Source: Promicromonospora sp. Populi (lineage in GTDB: Bacteria > Actinomycetota > Actinomycetes > Actinomycetales > Cellulomonadaceae). From it: a DNA stretch of 64,000 bases. The translations under genes and the position numbers were made by a program. Of the stretch, positions 50,054 to 58,311 are shown piece after piece. The number at the start of each line of letters is the position of its first letter. The first letter of the stretch is position 1. The stretch covers positions 1,178,001-1,242,000 of the forward strand of contig NZ_CP163528.1 of the NCBI RefSeq assembly GCF_041081105.1, given 5' to 3'. Under the pieces are notes generated by a model. That model was not told the DNA's origin, ran no database searches, and was given only the letters and a program-made list of their open reading frames with translations.

Positions 50054-52978
50054 ATGCCGCGCAGAACATGGAGTGACACCCGCACCTTCCCGGCCTGGCG
50101 ACGACGCCTCGCCCTGCTGGCGGCGCTCGCCGTCGCCGGCGGCGCCCTCGTGACGGCGAGCGCCCTGCCGGCCGGGGCCGCGACCACCCGTTACGAGGCC
50201 GAGCAGGCTTCCCGTTCGGGCGGCGCGGTGGTGGCCACCGAGCACACCGGCTACAGCGGATCCGGGTTTGTCGGTGGTTACACCGACGGCAACAAGGGCG
50301 CCGCCACCACGACGTTCACCGTGACCGCCTCGACGTCGGGCCCGCACACGCTGGCCCTGCGGTACGCCAACGGGACGGGTTCGGCCAAGACCCTGACCCT
50401 CCTGGTCGACGGCGCCGCGCAGCAGGTCACGCTCCAGCCGACGGCGAGCTGGAGCACCTGGGCGACCCAGAACGCCGTCGTCACGCTGTCCGCAGGCAGC
50501 CACTCGGTCGGCTACCGGTTCGGCACCGCCGACTCCGGCAACGTCAACCTCGACAGCCTCGACGTCACGGACTCGGGTGGTGCGAGCGGCGCCGACTACG
50601 GGCCTGGGCCGACGTTCGAGGCCGAGGCGGCCACGCTCGCCGGCGGCGCGGTGGTCGCCACGGACCACACCGGGTTCTCCGGCTCCGGGTTCGTCGGCGG
50701 ATACACCGACGCCAACGCGGGCTCGGCGTCGACCACGTTCAAGGTGCAGGTCGCCGCGGCGGGCGCCAAGGACCTGACGGTCCGCTACGCGAACGGCACC
50801 GGTTCGGCCCGCACACTATCGCTGTACGACGGCGGCACCAGGCTCGCCCAGCTCTCGCTGCCCGCGACGGCGAGCTGGGATGCGTGGTCCACCGTCACCC
50901 ACACCGCGACGCTCACGGCAGGCAACCACGACCTCCGGCTCGCCTACGACTCCGGCGACAACGGCAATGCCAACATCGACAAGCTCGACGTCACGGCGAA
51001 CGTGCCGCCGCAGCCCGCGGGGCCGGGCGAGGCCGAGAGCGCCTACCGCTCGGGAGGCGCCGTCGTCGGGACCGCCACCGGCGGCTTCACCGGGTCGGGC
51101 TACGTCGGGGGCTTCACCGGCGCGGGCGCGCGCCTGCTGCGCACCGTCCAGGTTGATGCGGCAGGCAGCGCAACCGCGACGTTCGTCTTCTCCGGCGGGG
51201 CGCGCACACTCGACCTGCTGGTCAACGGCCGGGTCACCGGCCAGGTGGCCTTCCCCGCGGGCAGCGGGTGGCGCACCGTCACGGCGAGCGTCCCGGTGCG
51301 TGCCGGCGTCAACACCGTGGGTGTCCGGGCTGCGGGCGCGGGCGGTGACGTGCTGATCGACAGCCTCGTCGTCTCCAGCGAGTCCGAGCTAGCCGCGCGG
51401 GGCGCCTCGGCGTCGTACAAGCAGTACGAGGCCGAAGCGGGGGCGACCAACGGGACCAGGCTCACGCCGTCGCGCACCTACGGGACAGTGCAGGCGGAGT
51501 CGAGCGGCCGGAGCGCGGTGCGGCTGGACGCGGTCGGCGAGAACGTGGGAGTCACGCTCACCGCGCCCGCGAGCGGCGTCGTCGTGCGCTACTCGATCCC
51601 CGACAACGCGGCCGGCACGGGCCTGACCTCTCCCCTGGCGATATACGCCGGCAGCACCAAGCTCAAGGACGTCACGCTGAGCTCCGCCCACAGCTGGGTG
51701 TACGGGGCGTACCCGTACTTCAACGACCCGGCGCTGGGCAGCGCCCACCGGTTCTACGACGAGCTGCGGTTCGACCTCCCCGAGCAGCCCGCGGGCACGG
51801 TCCTGCGGCTGCAGAAGGACTCGTCCGCCGTGGGCCACATCGACATCGACCTGGTCGAGGCCGAGCGGATCGCGCCCGCGCTCAGCGCGCCGAGCGGTGC
51901 GGTGTCGATCACGTCGCACGGCGCCACCCCCGGCGGCGGGGACGACACGTCGGCCATCACGGCCGCGGTGGCCGCCGCGAAGGCGGCGGGCGTGCCGGTC
52001 TGGATCCCGGCGGGCACCTTCCACGTGAACACGGCGATCCAGGTGTCGGGCGTGACGGTCCTCGGCGCGGGCCCGTGGCACTCGGTCATCGCGGGCACCG
52101 GCCGGGCGGGCGGGTTCTACGGGACCGGGGGTGGCGTCACCATCGCCGACGTCGCGATCTTCGGCTCGGCGACCGTGCGCGACGACGCGAACGACCAGGC
52201 CGCGATCGAGGGCGACTTCGCGAGCGAGACGCTGCTGCAGAACATCTGGATGCAGCACACCAAGGTGGGGCTGTGGGTGCGCCCGGGCTCCCGGGACGTG
52301 TTCGCGGTCGGTCTGCGCGTGCGGGACACGTACGCCGACGGGATCAACTTCCGCTCGGGCGTGGCCAACTCCCAGGTGACGCAGTCGACGTTCCGCAACA
52401 CCGGTGACGACTCGCTGGCGATGTGGTCGGACGGCGCCGCCGTGACCGGCTGCGTGTTCGCGTTCAACACGGTCCAGGCGCCGGCGCTGGCCAACGGCCT
52501 GGCCGTCTACGGCGGTGGGGGCGGCAACCGGGTCGAGGACAACCTCGTCGCCGACACCGTGAACGCGGCGGCCGGCATCGCGATCAGCACCCGGTTCGGG
52601 GTGCCGTTCACGGGTACGACGACGGTGCAGCGCAACACGCTGACCCGGACGGGCAGCCGCGAGCCAAACTGGCCGGCCGAGCTCGGCGCACTGTGGGTCT
52701 ACGCCGACGTGCACGCCATCGACGCGCCCATCGTGATCCGCGACATGACCATCGTGGACAGCACCTACGCGGGCCTGCTCATGTCGTGGGAGAAGTCGAT
52801 CCAGCAGGTGAGCTTCGACCGGGTCGCCATCACCGGCTCGGGCACCTACGGCATCGAGCTCCACGCCGCCGGAAGCGCGACGTTCGCGAACACGACGGTG
52901 TCGGGGTCCGGGACGGCCGGGCTGCTCAACGACACGGGGTTCGTGCTCAACCGGCTGGGCGGGAACTCCGGCTTCTGA
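50054..52978 (+). CDS. secreted GH87-like alpha-1,3-glucanase with three CBM35-like modules
   Basis: The 974-residue protein begins at ATG with AAAGGAG upstream and a signal peptide ending near PAGAAT. Two clear CBM35-like modules follow (YEAEQASRSGGAVVATEHTG and FEAEAATLAGGAVVATDHTG, each with SGSGFVGGYTD), and a third weaker copy (GEAESAYRSGGAVVG). The catalytic part starts near residue 480 and enters a beta-helix at ITSHGATPGGGDDTSAITAA. NIWMQHTKVGLWVRPGSRDV, RVRDTYADGINFRSG and RNTGDDSLAMWSD fit GH87 (mycodextranase/alpha-1,3-glucanase), with the acidic residues of the active site in DGIN and GDDSLAMWSD. Acts outside the cell on fungal or bacterial alpha-glucan. Confidence 0.8.
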   Translation: MPRRTWSDTRTFPAWRRRLALLAALAVAGGALVTASALPAGAATTRYEAEQASRSGGAVVATEHTGYSGSGFVGGYTDGNKGAATTTFTVTASTSGPHTLALRYANGTGSAKTLTLLVDGAAQQVTLQPTASWSTWATQNAVVTLSAGSHSVGYRFGTADSGNVNLDSLDVTDSGGASGADYGPGPTFEAEAATLAGGAVVATDHTGFSGSGFVGGYTDANAGSASTTFKVQVAAAGAKDLTVRYANGTGSARTLSLYDGGTRLAQLSLPATASWDAWSTVTHTATLTAGNHDLRLAYDSGDNGNANIDKLDVTANVPPQPAGPGEAESAYRSGGAVVGTATGGFTGSGYVGGFTGAGARLLRTVQVDAAGSATATFVFSGGARTLDLLVNGRVTGQVAFPAGSGWRTVTASVPVRAGVNTVGVRAAGAGGDVLIDSLVVSSESELAARGASASYKQYEAEAGATNGTRLTPSRTYGTVQAESSGRSAVRLDAVGENVGVTLTAPASGVVVRYSIPDNAAGTGLTSPLAIYAGSTKLKDVTLSSAHSWVYGAYPYFNDPALGSAHRFYDELRFDLPEQPAGTVLRLQKDSSAVGHIDIDLVEAERIAPALSAPSGAVSITSHGATPGGGDDTSAITAAVAAAKAAGVPVWIPAGTFHVNTAIQVSGVTVLGAGPWHSVIAGTGRAGGFYGTGGGVTIADVAIFGSATVRDDANDQAAIEGDFASETLLQNIWMQHTKVGLWVRPGSRDVFAVGLRVRDTYADGINFRSGVANSQVTQSTFRNTGDDSLAMWSDGAAVTGCVFAFNTVQAPALANGLAVYGGGGGNRVEDNLVADTVNAAAGIAISTRFGVPFTGTTTVQRNTLTRTGSREPNWPAELGALWVYADVHAIDAPIVIRDMTIVDSTYAGLLMSWEKSIQQVSFDRVAITGSGTYGIELHAAGSATFANTTVSGSGTAGLLNDTGFVLNRLGGNSGF

Positions 52979-53008
52979 GCCGGGCGTGCCGCCCTGCCCA
53001 CTAGCGTG

Positions 53009-53044
53009 TGCTCGCGCGCCGCGGTCGTCCGCGGCGCGCGAGCA
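53009..53044. terminator. terminator after the GH87-like gene
   Basis: A perfect 16-bp stem (arms 53009-53024 and 53029-53044) with a 4-base loop lies 30 bp past the stop. No T run, but the stability and location support termination. Confidence 0.8.
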
Positions 53045-53146
53045 TCCACCATGTGAGGTGCGCCGATGCCGTCGGGAGCCGCTGGCCTACGATCGCGTGA
53101 CTTACGATCGCACTGGCAGCAGCGTCGCTACGGCAAGGAGGTCGCG

Positions 53147-54142
53147 GTGAGTCAGCGTGAGGACGTCGCACGCCTCGCGGGTGTCTCGGCACGCACCGTG
53201 TCGAACGTCGTGAGCGGAACCGTCAACGTCGCACCTGGCACCCGGGAGCGTGTGCTCGCCGCCATCGAGGAGCTCGACTACCGCCCGAGCGAGATCGGCC
53301 GGATGCTCCGCTCCGGCCGGACCGGCATGGCCGCGCTGGTGGTGCCCGACCTCGACAACCCGTACTTCGCGGAGCTCTCCCGCAAGCTCATCGTGGCCGC
53401 CCGGCGCCACGGGTACACGCTCATGGTCGAGCAGACGGACGGCGAGCGCGATCGTGAGCGCGAGCTGCTCGCGCGCGCCGAGACCAAGGCCCTCTTCGAC
53501 GGCGTGATCGTGAGCCCGCTGAACCTGACCGACGAGGACCTGTCCAGGTCATCCCGCACGGAACGGCCGGTGGTGCTCCTGGGCGAGGAGTCGCACCCCG
53601 GCTTCGACCACGTCCAGATCGACAACCTCGCGGCCGCCCGCGAGGCCGTCGAACACCTGCTGGCGACCGGCAGGGAGCGGGTGGTGGCCGTCGGCGCGTT
53701 GCGCACCGAGCGGTCGTCGTCCAGCTCGCTGCGGCTGAGCGGGTTCGAGGCGGCGATGGGCGCCGCTGCGCCGGCGTCCGCGGGGGTCGCGTACGTCGAC
53801 GACTTCACGCGCCGCAGCGGGGCGGACGCCGCGCGCGAGATCCTGCGGGGACGCAAGCTGCCGGACGCCCTCTTCTGCTTCAACGACCTGCTCGCGCTCG
53901 GCGCGATGCGCGCCCTGCACGACGCCGGGGTGTCCGTCCCGGAGCAGGTGGCCGTCGTCGGGTTCGACGACATCGAGGACGGCAGGTACAGCTGGCCCAG
54001 CCTGACGACGATAGCCCCCGACAAGGAGGCGATCGCCGAGGCCGCGATGGGCGCGCTAGCGTGCCGGATCGCCGGAAACGAGGGTGACCCGCGGCACACC
54101 ATCGCGCCCCACCGCCTGGTCATACGCGAGAGCACCGGCTGA
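53147..54142 (+). CDS. LacI-family transcriptional regulator
   Basis: The 331-residue protein uses GTG at 53147, preceded by AAGGAGG. HTH: REDVARLAGVSARTVSNVVSG (residues 4-24), and the hinge region RPSEIGRMLRSGRTGMAALVVPDLDNPYFAELSR. The ligand-binding domain ends VAVVGFDDIEDGRYSWPSLTTI. It lies alone between a terminator and the repeat region, so its regulon is not evident; the upstream direct repeats TACGATCGC at about 53090 and 53104 may be its own site. It differs from the LacI at 48876 and is not a recent duplicate. Confidence 0.92.
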   Translation: MSQREDVARLAGVSARTVSNVVSGTVNVAPGTRERVLAAIEELDYRPSEIGRMLRSGRTGMAALVVPDLDNPYFAELSRKLIVAARRHGYTLMVEQTDGERDRERELLARAETKALFDGVIVSPLNLTDEDLSRSSRTERPVVLLGEESHPGFDHVQIDNLAAAREAVEHLLATGRERVVAVGALRTERSSSSSLRLSGFEAAMGAAAPASAGVAYVDDFTRRSGADAAREILRGRKLPDALFCFNDLLALGAMRALHDAGVSVPEQVAVVGFDDIEDGRYSWPSLTTIAPDKEAIAEAAMGALACRIAGNEGDPRHTIAPHRLVIRESTG

Positions 54143-54213
54143 CCGGGGTCAGGCCCCGGCGCGCGGTCCTGCTGGACCCTGACGTCCGTGTTCAGCCGGA
54201 GCGTGGCGGCGCC

Positions 54214-54322
54214 GACTTCGGTCCGTTGCCTGCGCTCACCTGCTGACTTCGGTCCCTTGCCTACGCCCACCCGGTGACTTCGGTCCGTTGCCTACGCCCA
54301 CCCGGTGACTTCGGTCCGTTGC
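54214..54322. repeat. 31-bp tandem repeat, 3.5 copies
   Basis: Units start at 54214, 54245, 54276 and 54307 (last one partial). Each begins GACTTCGGTCCSTTGC followed by CTACGCCCACCCGGT. Units 2 and 3 differ by one base. The array lies in the longest gene-free stretch of the window (54143-54567). No CRISPR-like unique spacers. Confidence 0.9.
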
Positions 54323-54402
54323 TCTGAGATCGGTCATTTAATTGACCGATCTCAGAGCAAGGGACCGACGTCGCAGAGCAACCAGTGCAAGGGACCGATC
54401 TC
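54319..54402. repeat. palindrome and inverted copies of the repeat core
   Basis: An 18-bp perfect inverted repeat (54319-54336 and 54343-54360, 6-base loop TTTAAT) joins the direct array to the opposite orientation. The core then recurs inverted as GCAAGGGACCGACGTC (54357-54372) and GCAAGGGACCGATCTC (54387-54402). The remaining spacer to 54567 shows only a 14-bp palindrome, TCGAGCATGCTCGA, at 54547-54560. Confidence 0.85.
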
Positions 54403-54567
54403 AAAGGGTTCCAGCGAACCAGCACAGACCGTCGCCGGGACTGTGACCTCGGACATGAGCAACGGCCCGAACCCGCGCTTGGTCTGGCACCGGGGTCGAG
54501 GTGGGGTAGTATTTCGGTCGGCCCTCCGGGGTCAAAACCGGTACTGTCGAGCATGCTCGAAATGCCG

Positions 54568-54641
<74 letters not shown>

Positions 54642-54649
54642 CGTGGTGA

Positions 54650-54692
54650 AACACCTTCCCACCTGCGGAAACGCGGGTGGGAAGGTGTTTTT
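54650..54692 (+). terminator. intrinsic terminator of the tRNA-Pro gene
   Basis: A continuous 18-bp stem (outer arms 54650-54663 and 54676-54689, inner T-GCG/CGC-G) capped by a GAAA tetraloop and followed by TTT, nine bases after the tRNA. One of the strongest terminators in the window. Confidence 0.93.
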
Positions 54693-54759
54693 CGTTCTCG
54701 GCCACGATCAGAACCGGGCCGCAAGGTCAGGCGTGGTGAACGTTCTTGGACTGGCAGGC

Positions 54760-55542
54760 TCAGAGCTCTGCGCGGGCAGGCGTGGGCACGATGAACGAAC
54801 GTGTCCGCCCGACCTCTTCGAACCCGATGCCTCGGTAGACGGGCTCGCCGGGCTCGCTCGCCTGCAAGGTCGCGATCCGGGCGCCGAGATCCCTGGCACG
54901 CCGCAGCGCGTACGCCGAGAGGGCGGAGGCGATGCCTTGCCTGCGTCGGTCCGCCGGCGTCGCAACGAGGTACAGACCAGCCGCCTCGCCGTTTACGAGC
55001 GTCTCCGCCGTACCCACGAGCTCGCCGTCGATGCTCGCGTGGAACCGCTCGAAGCGCATGCCGGGGTACGACCTGACCTGTTCGACGGCAACCGTTCGCT
55101 CGTACTGGTCGTCGGGTACACCCATCGAGGCGGCGTAGGTCGAGACCTGCTGAGCGACCGCGTCGACGTCGGTCTGCGCGAAGCGAACCTCGCTGCTGCC
55201 GGCCGTCTCCTCGGGCAGCTTCGCGAGGTCGAGCGCCATGATGGGCATCGAGCCGATCGGCTCGGCACCGGCCTCCAGGAGTGCTTCCTCGGTGCCCGGC
55301 GCGCTGTCGAGGTTGACATCCCAGATCCACGGCACACCGTCGAGGTTGCGACGCACGTCAGTGAGTGTTCCGACGACGTCCGGGTCATCGACGCGCAGGA
55401 CGGCGTTGAGACGCGGGTGGGCGATGCCGCTGCGGTACCAGGAGACGCCGTCGTCGCGTCGAACGTCGACACCCCATCCGAGCCAGTAGGCGCGGATGTT
55501 CGCGAGCAGTGGATCGAGGTCTCGGATGTCGGTGCTGGGCAT
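54760..55542 (-). CDS. GNAT-family N-acetyltransferase, two-part
   Basis: The 260-residue protein has an N-terminal degenerate half (DVRRDDGVSWYRSGIAHPRLNAVLRV) and a C-terminal functional GNAT domain with AAGLYLVATPADRRRQGIASALSAYALRRARDLG (acetyl-CoA loop RRRQGIAS near residue 203) and YRGIGFEEVGRTRSFI. Such fused GNAT proteins acetylate small molecules or peptides; no substrate is indicated. It converges on the tRNA terminator. Confidence 0.85.
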   Translation of the reverse strand: MPSTDIRDLDPLLANIRAYWLGWGVDVRRDDGVSWYRSGIAHPRLNAVLRVDDPDVVGTLTDVRRNLDGVPWIWDVNLDSAPGTEEALLEAGAEPIGSMPIMALDLAKLPEETAGSSEVRFAQTDVDAVAQQVSTYAASMGVPDDQYERTVAVEQVRSYPGMRFERFHASIDGELVGTAETLVNGEAAGLYLVATPADRRRQGIASALSAYALRRARDLGARIATLQASEPGEPVYRGIGFEEVGRTRSFIVPTPARAEL

Positions 55543-55668
55543 CGTGTGCTCCTCATGCTTCTTGCAGGACGTACCGGACAGAAGAAGTCGGAGCGTAGCG
55601 GATCAGAACGTGAGCTCGACGCCCGCGACCAGGAGCCGCGTCGCCGGAACGCACAGCACAATGGGGCC

Positions 55669-56070
55669 ATGACGACGCGGAACCCCTACTTCATCGCTCT
55701 CGCCACGTTCACCCTCGTCGCGCTGACGATCGTCACCTGGTGGACGCTCGGTCGGGACACGGTCCAGGACGTCGACCCCGTCACCGGCAACGTCACGGGC
55801 CCCTACGAGGCACCCCAGGTGATCGCGTGCGTCGTTGTGCTCGTCGGCCTGGTGGTGATCGGCACCCTGGTGCTCCCGGCTTGGCTCGCGGTGCTCGGCG
55901 TCGCCCTGCCCTTCACCGCGGCCTGGACGCTCCAGGCCTCGTCGAGCGACGACTCCGGGCTCTGGGCCGTCGGCGCGATCCTTGTGCTGATCGGCACGCT
56001 CGGCGGCGGCACGATCGTCGCTGCCATTACCCGTGCCCTGGTCCGCGACCGCAGCCCGAAGACGCCCTGA
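55669..56070 (+). CDS. small integral membrane protein, unknown function
   Basis: The 133-residue protein has four hydrophobic segments (about 9-27, 50-72, 74-93 and 98-122) and short loops, with a basic C-terminus (RALVRDRSPKTP). No conserved motif recognised. It ends 11 bp before the convergent CotH stop. The ATG has no strong Shine-Dalgarno sequence, but the hydrophobic coding pattern is convincing. Confidence 0.7.
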   Translation: MTTRNPYFIALATFTLVALTIVTWWTLGRDTVQDVDPVTGNVTGPYEAPQVIACVVVLVGLVVIGTLVLPAWLAVLGVALPFTAAWTLQASSSDDSGLWAVGAILVLIGTLGGGTIVAAITRALVRDRSPKTP

Positions 56071-56081
56071 GGTCGGCCCCG

Positions 56082-57638
56082 TCAGGGGCTGGCCTCGGCA
56101 GCAACGAGGGCCGACTTGACCGTCTCGGCGTCGGCATCGATCGCCGCCTGGTCGACGGTTTCCGTTACCGGGACCAGGGCCGCGACCTCGTCGACGAGCT
56201 GCGCGCCCGCCCCGCTCTCGATCCAGTCGGCGGTCAGGTCGCTCACGACTTGGTCGACCATCGCGGAGTAGTCGGAGTTCGCCTCGAATCGGGTGACGAG
56301 CGCGTTCTCGCCCCCCATCCCTCCACCGCCTCCGGGACCACCGCCTGCTGGCCGCTCCGGCATCGCCTCAGCGTCCGGTGCCCCCTCGGCGGCTGGATCG
56401 TCGCCAACCCGAGCCGCGAACCCGCCACCGCCACCCATCGACATGCCGCCGAGGGCGAGGTTGAGGTCCCACGACACGACACTGATGAGCCCGGTGTCGA
56501 GGTCGTAGTAGAGGTAGCCGTTACGGCCGGGCCCAGCGATCGTGTCGAAGTTGCCGAGCACCTCCTGTGTGCCCAGGTAGGTCGCGAACGACTCCACATC
56601 CACCCATTGGTCCAGGTCCTGGGCGAACTCTTCGTCGGACGCACCGTCGAGCCACTCGAGGAACGACAAGATCGGCTGCAGGTCCTGGCTCCCGTTGAGG
56701 TTGACCTGCTTGAAGTCGTCGGTGTACTCGGTCTGGTCGTCACCCTGGAAGGTGAACACGCTCGTGGACAGCAGCTTGTAGAGCACCCCGTCGCCTTCGA
56801 GCCCGGCAGCGTACTGCGGGTCGGGGTTCTCTACGACGAGGCGAGTCGTCGTCGGACGGTCGTTCACGGCGTAGGTCGTGAACGAGTAGTCCTGCGTAAC
56901 CTGGCCGGACTGCTCCGTCAGCTCGAGCGCGACGGCCTCGTTGAGCGACGACGTGTTCACCCCGCTGGCCGGTCGGATCGACAGCTCGGTCATGCCCTGG
57001 TAGGCGCGACCCGGCTGGTTCTCGTCGAAGCTGACCAGCAAGGGCAGGGACTCAGGCTCATCAGTGCTCAGCGAGGCTTGTTGGAGGCCGCCGCCACCCT
57101 CGCCACCCCCACCGGCGCCCTCGGGCGGCCGCGGTCTCTCGACCTCACCCGCGTCCTCATCCGCGTCCTCATCCGCGTCCTCATCCATGCCGCCGCGGCC
57201 GCCGGGGGCCTGTTCGCCCTCGGTGGCCGAGCCCACGCGGTCGTCGACCAGGGACGAGAGCGTGGAGTTGCCCTTGAGCCGGACTGCCGCGGAGTCGATA
57301 GTGGTGCCGTCGATGGTGATGTCGACGGTCATCCACTCCTTCTCGCCCTCGGCGAAGTACGCGTCAAGCATCCGGTCGTAGTCGTCCTGGGAGTAGGACA
57401 GCAGGACCTCGTGATCGACCGTGTCATCAAAGAGGTCGACCGTGCCCTCGACGTTCTGGATGATCAGCTCCTCGTCGGTGACGGCGGCCGAGCTCGTGGA
57501 GTAGGGCCGGATCGCCACGTCACCGAAGATCGTGAGGGCGACAGAGATCCCTGCCAGGCCGGCAGTCAGCGGTATCCAGTGCTGACGCAGGCGCACCGGG
57601 AGGCGTTTGCGCAGGCTCGCGAGGCTCATGGTCACCAC
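56082..57638 (-). CDS. CotH-family protein (CotH kinase-like)
   Basis: The 518-residue protein has one N-terminal transmembrane helix (HWIPLTAGLAGISVALTIFGDVAI), and the rest is extracytoplasmic. CotH features include VDITIDGTTIDSAAVRLKGNSTLSS, LLVSFDENQPGRAYQGM, TSSLNEAVALELTEQSG, VLYKL and VVSWDLNLALG; the WDLN motif carries the metal-binding Asp of CotH kinases. CotH proteins are atypical kinases that phosphorylate spore coat proteins in Bacillus. An insertion contains DEDADEDADEDAG from a 12-bp repeat, and the C-terminal half has Gly/Pro-rich runs. It is the third gene of VTC-DUF4956-CotH, with a 1-bp gap. GTG start or ATG nine bases later. Confidence 0.88.
   Translation of the reverse strand: MVTMSLASLRKRLPVRLRQHWIPLTAGLAGISVALTIFGDVAIRPYSTSSAAVTDEELIIQNVEGTVDLFDDTVDHEVLLSYSQDDYDRMLDAYFAEGEKEWMTVDITIDGTTIDSAAVRLKGNSTLSSLVDDRVGSATEGEQAPGGRGGMDEDADEDADEDAGEVERPRPPEGAGGGGEGGGGLQQASLSTDEPESLPLLVSFDENQPGRAYQGMTELSIRPASGVNTSSLNEAVALELTEQSGQVTQDYSFTTYAVNDRPTTTRLVVENPDPQYAAGLEGDGVLYKLLSTSVFTFQGDDQTEYTDDFKQVNLNGSQDLQPILSFLEWLDGASDEEFAQDLDQWVDVESFATYLGTQEVLGNFDTIAGPGRNGYLYYDLDTGLISVVSWDLNLALGGMSMGGGGGFAARVGDDPAAEGAPDAEAMPERPAGGGPGGGGGMGGENALVTRFEANSDYSAMVDQVVSDLTADWIESGAGAQLVDEVAALVPVTETVDQAAIDADAETVKSALVAAEASP
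57151..57186. repeat. 12-bp tandem repeat inside the CotH gene
   Basis: Three copies of GCGTCCTCATCC, in frame, encode a DEDA repeat in an acidic loop that lies outside the conserved CotH motifs. Confidence 0.85.
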
Positions 57639-57639
57639 G

Positions 57640-58311
57640 TCACATGTCGGACTGGTCGTAGCCGGTCAGGACCGTGACCTTCTGCCCGGAATTGATCTCC
57701 CCCAGCGCGTCGATGATCTCGGTGGTAGTGATTCCCGGCTTGAGGCGTACCGAGTAGAAGAGCTCGTTCAGGGCACCACCGCGCACGGTCTCGACGCTGA
57801 CGAGCTCGAACTCACGGGTCATGCGGACGAGCACATCGGCGACGTCCTGCTGATAGCGGGGCTCGGGCGGCACCTGGACCTTGACCACCTGGCGCTGGAT
57901 GTCGAGCTTGAACCAGTCGAAGCGCTGCATGAGGAAGACGACCAGCAGGATCGCCACCGTCGCGGCCGCGGCCAGCAGGTAGAAGCGCGTTCCGACCGCC
58001 ATGCCGATGGCCATCACGAGGAAGATGAACCCGACGTCGCGGGTCTCCTTGATCGCGTTGCGGAACCGGATCACGGACAGTGCGCCGACCAGCGCGAAGG
58101 CACGGGCGATGTTCGACCCGACGACGAGCATGATCACCGCGACGATCATGCCGATGATGACGAGGGTCTGGACGTAGGACTGGCTGTAGGAGATGTTCCG
58201 GTGGGTCCGCTTGTAGACCCAGGCGATCACCGCGGACAGTACGAACGAGAGCGCCAACGTCATCGCGACGTCGAACACGGAAAAGGTTCCGCTGAGGTCT
58301 TCGAGAGTCAT
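57640..58311 (-). CDS. DUF4956 membrane protein
   Basis: The 223-residue protein has four transmembrane helices in the first 130 residues (MTLALSFVLSAVIAWVY, YVQTLVIIGMIVAVIMLVVG, ARAFALVGALSVIRFR, LLAAAATVAILLVVFLM) and a soluble cytoplasmic domain (residues 135-223) with a ferredoxin-like or MgtC-like ACT pattern. GALSVIRFRNAIKETRDVGFIFLVMAIGMA is the DUF4956 core. It overlaps the VTC gene by 4 bp. DUF4956 genes commonly occur between VTC and CotH genes; the function is unknown, and roles in metal handling or polymer export have been suggested by context only. Confidence 0.9.
   Translation of the reverse strand: MTLEDLSGTFSVFDVAMTLALSFVLSAVIAWVYKRTHRNISYSQSYVQTLVIIGMIVAVIMLVVGSNIARAFALVGALSVIRFRNAIKETRDVGFIFLVMAIGMAVGTRFYLLAAAATVAILLVVFLMQRFDWFKLDIQRQVVKVQVPPEPRYQQDVADVLVRMTREFELVSVETVRGGALNELFYSVRLKPGITTTEIIDALGEINSGQKVTVLTGYDQSDM

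Noticed and set aside
54214..54322. Possible CRISPR array
   Set aside because: The 31-bp units are contiguous and spacer-free, some copies are inverted, and no cas genes are present.
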